DNA of 64,000 nucleotides from Bacteroidales bacterium (GTDB taxonomy: Bacteria; Bacteroidota; Bacteroidia; Bacteroidales; UBA932), in contig JAEEJZ010000047.1 of the NCBI GenBank assembly GCA_016282145.1, positions 1 through 64,000 on the forward strand. The letters are read 5' to 3'. Within the stretch, counting starts at the first letter, position 1. Every line of letters begins with the position of its first letter. A program made the position numbers and the translations under genes. The notes under the pieces are model-generated. The model saw nothing but the letters and a program-made list of their open reading frames with translations. It was not told the origin of the DNA and did no database searches. Below, piece after piece: positions 13,629 to 22,610 of the stretch.

Positions 13629-14849
13629 TCAGTCAATTTCGTGAAGTAGCATTCCCTGCATAAATTCGCCACCTGAGATTTTTGTAAAGGTTGTATAGCC
13701 CAACGAGGCATTGGGGGCGCCTTCTTCGACAGCCAAATACCGGTTGTCCCAAATCAGGCCCGGTACCGGTTTGACGATGCCCACCCTCTTGTAGCTTATT
13801 TTCCCGTTTGCATCCTCGCAGGCTTCCAAAACTTCAAAGCGGGATTTTTCATTGACCCCGTCTTTGAGACCTAAGTAGGCAGTGATTGGGGAAAGGCCTG
13901 CAAAAGGCGTACGGGTACGAAATTCGGGAAAACTTTTCTGAAGGGTCGCAATATTGTCGTCAAGGCCACGCCGGCAGGCTTTCAGCACCATGGTTTTTGG
14001 GGAGGTTTCGTTAATTCCCATAAACGAGATGTCTTTGCCCGCACTTTCGCATTTCCCGACATATTTTAAACGATAAGCACTGCGTCCGGCTTCAAAGGCG
14101 GCGGCTTTTTCAGCATCCGGGACCGGGGAATATTGGGTTTTGTAGAATGTCCCGGCTGTCTCGTCATTCCATTCCAGCCGGTACAGATACGATGTGATGC
14201 TCACTTTGAAGCCCTTGTATGACATGGCAATATTTCCGAGTCCATTCGCAAGGTCTGCAAAGTTCTGCCCTGTCACCATGGAAGCGATGGCTCCCAGGAT
14301 ACTGATGGTGATAGCTGCCGCTGCTCCGGCTTTTTCTCTATCTACGTAGCGGATATCGTTGACCACCACAAAGGTGTTTTCAATCAGGTCTTCTCCGCTG
14401 TCCATCAGCATGGCTTCTCCGCGGAAAGTCTGGCTGGCCATCTTCTTGTCGAATTCGCTGGCATTGTACAGGCCGCGTTCGGCAATGAGGTCCATATTGC
14501 ATTCTCCGGTCAATTTATCCCGATTGAACCATCTGGCAACAAGGCGGGATGCGACCTGGTTGTCGCTCAGGAAACGTTCGATATCGGCTGCATCATTCCC
14601 CGTGGTTGTCAGGACCCGGACACTTAGGTTGTGGTCGTTGAATTTGTCCGGAACGGGAATTTCCAGATAGGCATCCCGGATGTCTCTGGAGAAAGCCCGG
14701 TCCCGCTGGTTGATCAGCAGGGAATAAAGTGAACTTCTCCTGTATGGTTCGCGATGGTTTTCCAGTGTCTGGCCTCCAAGTGCAAGCGGGGAAAGTATGC
14801 CGATAATCAAGGCTATTCTAGTAATCCCATTCATCTTCAGTAATTGCAT
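13629..14849 (-). CDS. Exported protein of unknown function, second gene of the operon
   Basis: The 406-residue protein has an N-terminal signal-like hydrophobic stretch (IALIIGILSPLALGGQ). A central hydrophobic, alanine-rich segment (AAAAITISILGAIASMVTG, about residues 180-198) could be a membrane or pore-like helix. The rest is mixed alpha/beta (FVVVNDIRYVDREKAG, MVLKACRRGLDDNI). No family is recognised. The start may be ATG 14849 or ATG 14834; both overlap the end of the upstream WG-repeat gene, indicating coupling. The context suggests an envelope role shared with its neighbours. Confidence 0.6.
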   Translation of the reverse strand: MQLLKMNGITRIALIIGILSPLALGGQTLENHREPYRRSSLYSLLINQRDRAFSRDIRDAYLEIPVPDKFNDHNLSVRVLTTTGNDAADIERFLSDNQVASRLVARWFNRDKLTGECNMDLIAERGLYNASEFDKKMASQTFRGEAMLMDSGEDLIENTFVVVNDIRYVDREKAGAAAAITISILGAIASMVTGQNFADLANGLGNIAMSYKGFKVSITSYLYRLEWNDETAGTFYKTQYSPVPDAEKAAAFEAGRSAYRLKYVGKCESAGKDISFMGINETSPKTMVLKACRRGLDDNIATLQKSFPEFRTRTPFAGLSPITAYLGLKDGVNEKSRFEVLEACEDANGKISYKRVGIVKPVPGLIWDNRYLAVEEGAPNASLGYTTFTKISGGEFMQGMLLHEID

Positions 14850-16587
14850 TGGACAGTTTAACGGTGCGGTAGGGAATTGTCAGGAAGAGAAGTAAGCGCC
14901 TGGCTTCTTGCAAGCTAAGGACTCCATTCCCCTCAATGAGCGCTTTGCGGAAGGCGGCTGCATACTTTCTGGCAACGGGGAGCGGAGAGACAATTGCATC
15001 GTTTGTGTCGACGATGTAGCCCATTGCAGAATCGTTGTCCAACCCCCTTTGGATTTTGTTGAAAAAAGTATCTTGCGGCGGAAAATTGACTGGCTGTACC
15101 CAGGCAAAACCATCTTTGAAATTTTCGATGGCCTGATAGCGACGCGGGAATGGTTTTGCCTCGCCCACTTTCAGGTTTTGCCAGCTTTCACTGTCTGTCC
15201 GCACGAAAACATTGTCTGTCTCTCTGTCAGCGTCTGGAGCTATTTCGTGATATAGCGGAGCAATCCATTCGCTGCCATCGGTGAGCAGCAGCCCCCACGA
15301 GGTCGCTTTGCGCGCGTAAATCACTCCGTGACGAGGACTGAGAAGTTGATCCCATTCAAATGGGATAACGATGTGCCCGTCTTGGGCTATTCCCCCCCAA
15401 TACCCGTCTTTTTGCACGCAGAATAAAGTTTCCTCTTCTTCAGCATTTGAAAAAATGATGTCAGAGAAATCGGAATTTATGAAGAGGGGATGGCCGTTTT
15501 CATCGCATAAATCGCAGGTTAAGGCGCCATTGGCGGTCTTTTTAAAAAAAGCCCAGTATCCTGTCCCCGGCGTTTTCCCGGCTCCGAATTGTGTTTGAAC
15601 AATATCATCACGAACTGTTTCCCCATTCTTGTTGATAACGCTATAGCCTGTGGCGCTCCATTTGCCGTCTGCAGTCTTTTCCTGTCCGCTGATGACAAGG
15701 GCGATGTCCCCTACAAAATCACTGTGGGTGATTTCCCTTCCCCCGCTGTAGTCCGGAACTGTACATCTAATCTCTTTCCCAGAAGTCAGATTGTAGTACC
15801 CAAAAACGGTCCCATTCTTTCCTGGGCGGGCATAAAAACGCATCATCCCCCCAACGGGTCGACAAATTTTATGATAGGTCCCGGCTTTGACAATGACCTG
15901 GCCTGTCGTCCCGTCAATCAGTCCCGGAGATATCAATGTCCCGTTGGAATCTTTATCGTAGGCCAGGAAGGTACAATCTGTTCTCAGGGTGTCCAGCAGT
16001 CCGTAAGAAAGAATCTTGGCCCCGGTCGTATACCCCATCCAGTCGTTCGGACGTAAAGAAAACTCTGCCAGTCCGTCATATCCCGTCCCGACTTTGACTC
16101 CGTCCTTTCTGGAAACGATACCGACTTTGCCGCCAAAAAGCTTGAGCTTTTTTCCGTCAGATTTGAGTTTGCCGGTCGCAACCCAGGCTAGGTCATAAGC
16201 GTTGAACGGAGATATATGGGTATAGTCCGGAGGTAAAACCCACTGTCCCTTTCCGTCTATCAAACCGTAATTATCTTTGATTCTGACCTTAGCGACGCCC
16301 CTCTCAAAAGGATAAATCTCATCATATTTCACCGGTAGAACAGGATTCCCGAGGCTGTCAATCATACCCCATTGATCTTTTTTGCAAACCCTTGCAAGTC
16401 CATCCTCAAAGGGTAATGCTGCAGTATAAATGCATTTTATGACGATGTTTCCGTCAGCGTCAGAAAAACCAATTCGCCCTTTGCTGTCCGATACAATACG
16501 TAAATCCTGAGCGCTGATTCCAACGGACCTTCCTAAAAACAGAAGTATGGCAAATAAACGTAAGAACTTGAGAATGAGATTAATCAT
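14818..16587 (-). CDS. Exported WG-repeat protein
   Basis: The 589-residue protein has a signal peptide ending at GISAQ, then repeated WG-type motifs. Examples are KKDQWGMIDSLGNPVLPVKYDEIYPFERGVAKV, its neighbour KDNYGLIDGKGQWVLPPDY, and later GYWGGIAQDGHIVIPFEWDQ and SWGLLLTDGSEWIAPLYHEI. WG repeats form beta-propeller-like binding domains in many Bacteroidota envelope proteins. The ligand is unknown. It is the first gene of an operon with 13629 and 12811. A TATATTTG box ends only 4 nt before its ATG, so its mRNA may be leaderless. Confidence 0.8.
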   Translation of the reverse strand: MINLILKFLRLFAILLFLGRSVGISAQDLRIVSDSKGRIGFSDADGNIVIKCIYTAALPFEDGLARVCKKDQWGMIDSLGNPVLPVKYDEIYPFERGVAKVRIKDNYGLIDGKGQWVLPPDYTHISPFNAYDLAWVATGKLKSDGKKLKLFGGKVGIVSRKDGVKVGTGYDGLAEFSLRPNDWMGYTTGAKILSYGLLDTLRTDCTFLAYDKDSNGTLISPGLIDGTTGQVIVKAGTYHKICRPVGGMMRFYARPGKNGTVFGYYNLTSGKEIRCTVPDYSGGREITHSDFVGDIALVISGQEKTADGKWSATGYSVINKNGETVRDDIVQTQFGAGKTPGTGYWAFFKKTANGALTCDLCDENGHPLFINSDFSDIIFSNAEEEETLFCVQKDGYWGGIAQDGHIVIPFEWDQLLSPRHGVIYARKATSWGLLLTDGSEWIAPLYHEIAPDADRETDNVFVRTDSESWQNLKVGEAKPFPRRYQAIENFKDGFAWVQPVNFPPQDTFFNKIQRGLDNDSAMGYIVDTNDAIVSPLPVARKYAAAFRKALIEGNGVLSLQEARRLLLFLTIPYRTVKLSNAITEDEWDY

Positions 16588-16591
16588 ATCG

Positions 16592-16599
16592 CAAATATA
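16592..16599 (-). promoter_or_regulatory. -7 box of the WG-repeat operon
   Basis: TATATTTG on the minus strand is followed by CGAT and then ATG 16587. No clear -33 element is visible. Confidence 0.45.
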
Positions 16600-16641
16600 A
16601 ACATTTTTGCTAACGCTACGATGTTACACAAAAGAAATCGT

Positions 16642-16649
16642 TATCTTTG
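16642..16649 (+). promoter_or_regulatory. -7 box of the DUF4886/CE15 gene
   Basis: TATCTTTG is followed 6 nt later by ATG 16656. This rules out the upstream in-frame TTG (16647), which lies inside the box. Confidence 0.45.
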
Positions 16650-16655
16650 CAAGCT

Positions 16656-18734
16656 ATGAATTTCAGACGACTTTTCGGGATGACGGTCCTGCTGCTCGCT
16701 TCACTGGCGGGTGCGGCCGGGCAGAACGATACGCTGCGGATTCTGGCCATCGGGAACAGTTTTTCCGTCGATGCCATCGAGCAGAACCTTCATGAAATCG
16801 CTGCCGATGCCGGCGCCGTCTATATCATCGGTAATCTCTATATCGGCGGATGTTCCCTGGAAAAGCATGCGCTGAACGCCGAAAGCGGCGCTCCTGCCTA
16901 TTCCTATCGCAAGATCGATGCGGAGGGCGGGCGCGAAGTGCGGGAAAAGACCGCGCTGCCCCAGGCCCTTGCGGACGAGCCCTGGGATGTCGTTTCCTTC
17001 CAGCAGAGCAGCCCGCTATCGGGCATTCCCGCAAGTTATGAACCCTGGCTGGAGCGGCTGATCCGCTATGTGACGGCCCGGCTCGACAGGACGCCGCGGC
17101 TGCTCTTCCACCAGACCTGGGCCTATGCGCGGGATGCACTGAATCTCAATTTCTCCAACTACGGCTGCGACCAGAAGGTCATGTACCTGTCCATTCTGCG
17201 TGCTTCCGCCGATGCGGCGAAGCGGCATGGACTCGAACTGGTACCCTGCGGCACCGCCATGCAGAATTACCGGGCCACCTGGTACCGGGACAATGTCAAC
17301 CGGGACGGCTATCATCTGAACCTGGTGGGACGCTACATCGCGGCGGCCACCTGGTACTGTGTCCTGAGCGGAAGGGATGTCCGCGGCAATGCCTATATGC
17401 CGCTCCATCTGACGCCCGGGCAGGTAAAGGCGGCGCAGGAATCGGCTGCGGCTGCGGTGGCCGATCCCGATACGGTGACGGACTTCGGCATGCGCTCGAA
17501 CAGCATCAATTACGACGAAGCGGCGGTCCCTGCCTACAAGCTGCCCGAACTGATGCGTTATGCCGACGGCTCGAAGGTGAAGGGACGCGACGGCTGGGAA
17601 TCGCGCCGCCGAGCGGAGATCTATGCCCTCTTCGAGCGGGAAATGTTCGGCCGGGCCCCGGCCGGCCCGGATACGCTCAAGACGAAAATGAAGGAAAGTG
17701 CCGGCGAGGTGCTGGGAGGCCTGGCGAACCGCAAGCAGGTCCGCCTCGATTTGGGCCTGGGCCGGTGGATGGACCTGCTGATTTACACGCCTGCCGGGGC
17801 AACTTGTCCCGTCCCTGCCTTTCTGGGTATCAATTTTTTCGGTAATTCCAGCATTGTCGCCGACGAGGCGGTGTGGAGACTGGAGCCGGAGACGATGCAG
17901 CGGCGTTATGGCGCCTATCCCGGCATCGACCGCAATAAAGTGGAAAGCCGCAGTGCCCGCGGGGCACAGGCTTCACGCTGGCCGCTGGAACGGATTCTCG
18001 AAGCGGGCTATGCCGTGGTGACCTTCTACAACGGCGATCTCGACCCGGATTTTGACGACGGCTTCCGCAACGGCATCCAGTCCCGGCATTACAAGAAAGG
18101 ACAGCATTATCCCGAGCCCGACGAATGGGGGACCCTGGCCGCCTGGGCCTGGGGCCTGAGCCGTGCGCTCGATTACCTGGAGGAAGAACCTTCCGTGGAT
18201 GCGTCCCGCGTGGCCGTTTTCGGACATTCCCGGATGGGGAAGGCGGCCCTTTGGGCGGCCGCTTCCGACCCGCGTTTCGCCCTGGTGATTTCCAATGAGT
18301 CCGGTTGCGGCGGCGCCGCACTTTCCCGTCGGGCCTATGGCGAGACGGTGGAGATCATCAATCGCAGTTTTCCGCACTGGTTCTGCGAAAATTTCAAGAA
18401 ATACGCCGGGAAGGAGCAGTTGCTGCCCTTCGACCAGCACGAACTCCTCGCACTCATCGCCCCGCGCCCGCTCTATGTCGCCAGTGCTTCGCTGGACCGC
18501 TGGTCGGATCCCAAGGGGGAATTCCTCTCCGCGGTGGCGGCCTCGCAGGCCTACGGGCTCTATGGCTATAAAGCCCTGAAAGGGGCGAAGATGCCTGCGC
18601 CCGGACAGTCCCTTGTCTCCGACCGGATGGCCTATCACCTTCGGGAAGGGAAACACGAGATTACCCTTTTCGACTGGGAACATTATCTTGCTTTTGCCGA
18701 TAGATTCTTAAAAAATAAAAAATGTTTGAAGTAG
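16656..18734 (+). CDS. Exported fusion: DUF4886 SGNH hydrolase plus CE15-type esterase
   Basis: The protein of about 692 residues has a signal peptide (MNFRRLFGMTVLLLASLAGAAG). Residues about 25-270 are a DUF4886 SGNH-like domain: ILAIGNSFSVD carries the nucleophile Ser, and NRDGYHLNLVGRY is the C-terminal His block. Residues about 280-692 are an alpha/beta hydrolase of the CE15 glucuronoyl-esterase type. The Ser is in GHSRMGKAALW (near 524), the Glu in SNESGCGGAALSRR (near 548) and the His in FDWEHYLAF (near 675). CE15 enzymes cut esters between glucuronate and lignin or other groups. It probably deacylates or de-esterifies glycans in the periplasm. Its end overlaps the NfnA gene by 13 bp. 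Confidence 0.85.
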   Translation: MNFRRLFGMTVLLLASLAGAAGQNDTLRILAIGNSFSVDAIEQNLHEIAADAGAVYIIGNLYIGGCSLEKHALNAESGAPAYSYRKIDAEGGREVREKTALPQALADEPWDVVSFQQSSPLSGIPASYEPWLERLIRYVTARLDRTPRLLFHQTWAYARDALNLNFSNYGCDQKVMYLSILRASADAAKRHGLELVPCGTAMQNYRATWYRDNVNRDGYHLNLVGRYIAAATWYCVLSGRDVRGNAYMPLHLTPGQVKAAQESAAAAVADPDTVTDFGMRSNSINYDEAAVPAYKLPELMRYADGSKVKGRDGWESRRRAEIYALFEREMFGRAPAGPDTLKTKMKESAGEVLGGLANRKQVRLDLGLGRWMDLLIYTPAGATCPVPAFLGINFFGNSSIVADEAVWRLEPETMQRRYGAYPGIDRNKVESRSARGAQASRWPLERILEAGYAVVTFYNGDLDPDFDDGFRNGIQSRHYKKGQHYPEPDEWGTLAAWAWGLSRALDYLEEEPSVDASRVAVFGHSRMGKAALWAAASDPRFALVISNESGCGGAALSRRAYGETVEIINRSFPHWFCENFKKYAGKEQLLPFDQHELLALIAPRPLYVASASLDRWSDPKGEFLSAVAASQAYGLYGYKALKGAKMPAPGQSLVSDRMAYHLREGKHEITLFDWEHYLAFADRFLKNKKCLK

Positions 18735-19582
18735 TAAAAAAGGAAATGCTGACTCCGACGATTTGTCGGATGAAGGTTTCAGCCCCGAGGCTCGCCGCAG
18801 CGGCCCGTCCCGGCCAGTTCCTCATCGTCCGGGCGGACGAGAAAGGAGAGCGTATTCCGCTGACCATCAGTGATTATGATGCCGAGGCGGGAACCGTTAC
18901 CATCGTGACCCAGCAGATCGGTGCCTCTTCTGCGGACATCATCGCCTTCGAAGAGGGCGAGTGCTTTGCCGACGTGGTCGGCCCGCTCGGTCTTCCTTCC
19001 GAGTTTGTGGAGTTCTCCCCGGAGAAACTCTCTTCCATGCGCTACATCTTCATCGCCGGCGGCGTGGGTACCGCTCCGGTCTATCCGCAGGCGAAATGGC
19101 TGCACGCGCACGGTGCGAAGGTGGATGTGATTATCGGCGCCAAGACCAAGGACCTGCTGATCTACAAGGAGGAAATGGAAGCGGTGAGCGATAATGTCTT
19201 CATCTGCACCGATGATGGTTCCGAGGGCTTCCACGGCATGGTGACCGCGCTGCTGGAGAAACTCGTCGCCGAGGGGCACGAATACAACCAGGCGGTGGCC
19301 ATCGGCCCGATGATCATGATGAAATTCACCACCCTGACCTGCAAGAAACTCGGTCTGCCCGTCATCGTGAGCCTGAACACCCTGATGGTGGACGGCACCG
19401 GTATGTGCGGGGCCTGCCGCGTGAGCGTAGGCGGAAAAACCCGCTTCGCCTGCGTCGAGGGACCGGAATTCGACGGTTACGAGGTCGATTTCGACGAAGC
19501 GATGCGCCGTCAGGGACAGTACAGGGCCGAGGAAGCCGAGGCCAATGAAAAACACGTTTGTAAAATAGGGAGGGGCAAATAA
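18722..19582 (+). CDS. FAD/NAD-binding ferredoxin-NADP reductase subunit (NfnA/SudB-like)
   Basis: This 286-residue cytoplasmic protein has a ferredoxin-reductase-like FAD domain (RPGQFLIVRADEKGERIPLTISD) followed by an NAD(P) domain (FIAGGVGTAPVYPQAKWL). A C-terminal 2Fe-2S cysteine cluster (GTGMCGACRVSVGGKTRFACVEGPEFDGYEVDF) completes it. These are the hallmarks of the small subunit of NADH-dependent ferredoxin:NADP oxidoreductase or sulfide dehydrogenase. The stop codon overlaps the ATG of the large-subunit gene by one base. The pair likely exchanges electrons between NAD(P)H and ferredoxin; electron bifurcation is inferred from homologs. Confidence 0.85.
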   Translation: MFEVVKKEMLTPTICRMKVSAPRLAAAARPGQFLIVRADEKGERIPLTISDYDAEAGTVTIVTQQIGASSADIIAFEEGECFADVVGPLGLPSEFVEFSPEKLSSMRYIFIAGGVGTAPVYPQAKWLHAHGAKVDVIIGAKTKDLLIYKEEMEAVSDNVFICTDDGSEGFHGMVTALLEKLVAEGHEYNQAVAIGPMIMMKFTTLTCKKLGLPVIVSLNTLMVDGTGMCGACRVSVGGKTRFACVEGPEFDGYEVDFDEAMRRQGQYRAEEAEANEKHVCKIGRGK

Positions 19583-20967
19583 TGGCAAACAAGATTCCCA
19601 GGGTTCCCGTCCGGGAACAGGACCCGCTGGTACGGGCCAAGAACTTTGAAGAGGTCTGTTACGGATACAATGTCGAAGAAGCGCAGTTGGAGGCTTCCCG
19701 CTGCCTGCATTGCAAGAATCCGCGCTGCGTGGGCGCCTGCCCCGTGAATATCCAGATTCCCGAATTCATCGGGAAGGTGCTGGCGGGCGATTTCCGCGGT
19801 GCTGCCGGCATCATCGCCGAAGATTCTTCGCTGCCTGCCGTCTGCGGACGCGTCTGCCCGCAGGAGTCCCAGTGCGAGGGCAGTTGCATCCTCGGCATCA
19901 AGGGCGAGCCGGTGGCCATCGGCAAACTGGAAAGGTTCGTTGCGGACTGGAGTCACGCGAACGGCGGTTCCGGTGCGACCGTCCCTGCCCCCAACGGGCA
20001 CAAGGTGGCGGTGGTAGGTTCCGGCCCTGCCGGTCTGGCCTGCGCCTCCGACCTGGCGAAGTGGGGCTACAGCGTCACCATTTTCGAGGCCCTGCACAAG
20101 GCCGGCGGCGTGTTGGAATACGGTATCCCCGAATTCCGTCTGCCCAAGGAGAAGGTGCTCGCCAAGGAACTGGAAGAGGTGGGGCGTCTGGGCGTGAAGA
20201 TCGAGACGGACGTCATCATCGGGCGTACCGTGACGATTGACGAGCTGATGGACAAGGAAGGCTTCGAGGCCGTGTTTATCGGCTCCGGTGCCGGTCTTCC
20301 CAAGTTCATGGGCATTCCCGGCGAGAATTTGAACGGCGTATTCTCCGCCAACGAGTTCCTGACCCGCAACAACCTGATGAAGGCGTTCCGCGAGGATTAT
20401 CTCACTCCTATCCACGCCGGCAAGAAGGTCTGTGTCGTGGGTGGGGGCAACGTGGCGATGGATGCCGCCCGTACCGCCCTGCGTCTGGGCGCCGAGGTGC
20501 ACGTCGTGTACCGCCGTACCGAGGTGGAACTTCCCGCCCGTGTGGAGGAAGTGCATCACGCCAAGCAGGAAGGCATCGTCTTCGATATGCTCACCAACCC
20601 GGTGGAGGTGCTGGGCGACGAGAAAGGCTGGGTGCGCGCCCTCAAGTGCGTGCGGATGAAGCTCGGCGATCCCGATGAGAGCGGCCGCCGCAGTCCGGTT
20701 CCCGTGGAAGGCTCCGAGTTCGAGATCCCTACCGAGACCGTCATCATGGCCCTCGGAACCTCGCCGAACCCTCTGATTTCCAAAACGACGTCCGGGCTGG
20801 ACGTGACGCGGCGGGGCTGTCTCGTCGCAGACGAGACCGGCGCCACGACCCGCAGGGGCGTGTTCGCCGGCGGTGACGCCGTCACCGGCGCCGCCACGGT
20901 CATCCTCGCCATGGGCGCCGGCCGTACCGCCGCCAAGGCCATCGACGAATACATCAAGGCGCTGTAA
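19582..20967 (+). CDS. gltA: Glutamate-synthase-small-chain-like flavoprotein (GltA/NfnB/SudA)
   Basis: The 461-residue protein starts with two 4Fe-4S cysteine groups (CLHCKNPRCVGACPVNIQIP and CGRVCPQESQCEGSC). An FAD Rossmann site follows (VVGSGPAGLACASDLAKWG), then a second nucleotide-binding motif (VVGGGNVAMDAARTALRLG) and the C-terminal FAD block GVFAGGDAVTGAATVILAMGAG. It is commonly annotated as homotetrameric NADPH-dependent glutamate synthase. Paired with the NfnA-like gene it more likely forms the NfnAB/SudAB complex. A glutaminase partner is absent, which supports the electron-transfer role. A terminator hairpin overlaps its stop. Confidence 0.88.
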   Translation: MANKIPRVPVREQDPLVRAKNFEEVCYGYNVEEAQLEASRCLHCKNPRCVGACPVNIQIPEFIGKVLAGDFRGAAGIIAEDSSLPAVCGRVCPQESQCEGSCILGIKGEPVAIGKLERFVADWSHANGGSGATVPAPNGHKVAVVGSGPAGLACASDLAKWGYSVTIFEALHKAGGVLEYGIPEFRLPKEKVLAKELEEVGRLGVKIETDVIIGRTVTIDELMDKEGFEAVFIGSGAGLPKFMGIPGENLNGVFSANEFLTRNNLMKAFREDYLTPIHAGKKVCVVGGGNVAMDAARTALRLGAEVHVVYRRTEVELPARVEEVHHAKQEGIVFDMLTNPVEVLGDEKGWVRALKCVRMKLGDPDESGRRSPVPVEGSEFEIPTETVIMALGTSPNPLISKTTSGLDVTRRGCLVADETGATTRRGVFAGGDAVTGAATVILAMGAGRTAAKAIDEYIKAL

Positions 20968-20987
20968 GGCGCCTTGATTATTTTTTA
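20955..20987 (+). terminator. Intrinsic terminator after nfnAB
   Basis: CAAGGCGC (20955-20962) pairs perfectly with GCGCCTTG (20969-20976), with the gltA stop in the loop, followed by TTATTTTTTAT. It overlaps the converging 3' end of the fecR-like gene. Confidence 0.85.
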
Positions 20988-21986
20988 TCGGCGATCCTTC
21001 CGGAGGAAGACCTCGGTTCCGTTGATGTCGTACTGCAGCATCGAAGAGAAACGGATGAGGTCGAGTACACGGGTGATGGACTCGGTCGTGAAGGTAGCGG
21101 TCAGCCGGTAGTTCAGAATATCCGGGTCCGCAACATGCACGTGGACACCGTACCAGCGTTCCAGCTGCTTGACAATCTCCGGCATGGGAGTATTGTTGAA
21201 GATCAGTTCCCCGTTCACCCAGGCGGTATTGAGCTGGACATTGGCCTTCTTGATTTCCGCCTTGGCCAGCAGGGGAGCTTCGTTGTCTTCCTGCGGGGCG
21301 GCGACCTTTATCTCCTGGAGCGGACGGATGACACGTTCAGAGCCCGATTTCTCCTCCTTGACGACGACCTTGCCCTCAATCAGGGTAAGTTTCACTTCGC
21401 CGTCATTGTCATAGGCGGAAAGGTCGAAGGTCGTTCCCAGGACCTTTATGATAACGCCCTTGGAGGTATGGATGTTCATGGGCCAGTCCTCGAAATGCCG
21501 GATCTCGAAGTATCCCTCTCCGGAAAGGAACAATTCCCTGGAATCCGCCTCGAAGCGGGAGGGGACCGTCAGGGAGGAAGCCCCGTTCAGTCGTACGATG
21601 GAACTGTCCGGGAGCATGATCAGGCCCTTGGTGCCGGGGTTGGCGTAATAGGTGACACTGGAGGAGGCCTGCTGTTTGAGCACCTCCACCTGATGGGAGG
21701 CGTCCGCATAGCGGGTCTCTGCCTTATTCTTGGAAATCAGCAGCCAGCCGGATACGATCAGCAGTGGCAATATGCCTGCCAGCGCGAAGTTCACGACGAC
21801 CTGGCGTACCATCTGTCGCCGGTCGGGCAATATCTTGTTCGGCATTCCGGAGAAAACGTACTGTGCCCTGAGCGCAGCGAATCTCTCCAGATTCTCCGGG
21901 CTTTCTTTAATCCACGATACGACTTGCCGGCGCTCGTTCTTGCCGGCCTTATCCATAACGTATCTGCGAAGTAGTCTATCGTCCAT
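20985..21986 (-). CDS. FecR-family anti-sigma factor
   Basis: The 333-residue inner-membrane protein has a cytoplasmic N-terminus (about 1-65) that should bind the sigma factor. It has one membrane helix (NFALAGILPLLIVSGWLLI, about 67-86), a periplasmic FecR domain (about 115-215, with GTKGLIMLPDSSIVRLNGASSL and VLGTTFDLSAY) and a C-terminal DUF4974/STN-receiving domain (about 255-333). It lies 2 nt downstream of the ECF sigma gene. In the family model a signal from a SusC-like transducer with an STN domain passes through FecR to free the sigma factor. Such a transducer is encoded at 24869. Confidence 0.92.
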   Translation of the reverse strand: MDDRLLRRYVMDKAGKNERRQVVSWIKESPENLERFAALRAQYVFSGMPNKILPDRRQMVRQVVVNFALAGILPLLIVSGWLLISKNKAETRYADASHQVEVLKQQASSSVTYYANPGTKGLIMLPDSSIVRLNGASSLTVPSRFEADSRELFLSGEGYFEIRHFEDWPMNIHTSKGVIIKVLGTTFDLSAYDNDGEVKLTLIEGKVVVKEEKSGSERVIRPLQEIKVAAPQEDNEAPLLAKAEIKKANVQLNTAWVNGELIFNNTPMPEIVKQLERWYGVHVHVADPDILNYRLTATFTTESITRVLDLIRFSSMLQYDINGTEVFLRKDRR

Positions 21987-21988
21987 TA

Positions 21989-22597
21989 TTATTCCTTTAC
22001 GGGATGACCCGCATATGAATTGTTTTCACTTCGTCCTAACCTGAGCCGGAGTGCTTTCAGCGTAATGCTGATATGATACTCCACAACCTTGGTCGTAATG
22101 CCGAGTTTTGCGGCAATCTTGCCATAGGTAAGCCCTTCCTGCCTGCTCATCCGGAAGGTGTTGACCACCTTTTCCGGGAGCGACAGATATACTCTCTCTA
22201 CGAATTCCCGGAGTTCGAGGGCATTGATTTCCTCCTCTACCGAAGGGGAACTCAGCGCCAGCGAAGAAATCAGGTTCTCCGATTCCTGCAGGGAACAGTC
22301 CTTCAGCCGTTTCGCGTTATCCCTGAGATAGTTGAGTGACTTGTTCCGGGCTATGGTATAGAGATACGAGCGGAAATTGCGATACGGGTCCAGGCTGTCA
22401 CGGCTTTCCCAAATGGCGAGCATCGTCTCCTGAACGATATCTTCCGCGTCGAGTTTGTTCTTTGTGTAACTGTTGACGAAATAAATCAGGTTGTTGTATT
22501 CCGCACGATATACCGAACGGAACACGTCCTCACTCCCCGCCTTGATGGCAAGGGTGATTTCGCGCATCCTTTCGAGTATGTCGTCTCTTTGTTGCAT
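21989..22597 (-). CDS. ECF RNA polymerase sigma factor
   Basis: The 202-residue protein has sigma region 2 (about 25-90, DVFRSVYRAEYNNLIYFVNSYTKNKLDAEDIVQETMLAIWE) and region 4 (about 135-190, VNTFRMSRQEGLTYGKIAAKLGITTKVVEYHI). It is of the FecI-like Bacteroidota PUL type. It follows the GH3 gene by 13 nt and precedes fecR by 2 nt, so it is transcribed from the GH3 promoter, which itself carries the proposed target motif. It is the best candidate to read the eight GGGRA-N14-GTGTAT promoters of this locus and would then activate its own synthesis. The family is certain; the target assignment is inferred. Confidence 0.93.
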   Translation of the reverse strand: MQQRDDILERMREITLAIKAGSEDVFRSVYRAEYNNLIYFVNSYTKNKLDAEDIVQETMLAIWESRDSLDPYRNFRSYLYTIARNKSLNYLRDNAKRLKDCSLQESENLISSLALSSPSVEEEINALELREFVERVYLSLPEKVVNTFRMSRQEGLTYGKIAAKLGITTKVVEYHISITLKALRLRLGRSENNSYAGHPVKE

Positions 22598-22610
22598 GCT
22601 GTAAATATCG

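Noticed and set aside
16647..16655. Upstream TTG start for the DUF4886/CE15 gene
   Set aside because: The TTG lies within the TATCTTTG promoter box; ATG 16656 begins a normal signal peptide.
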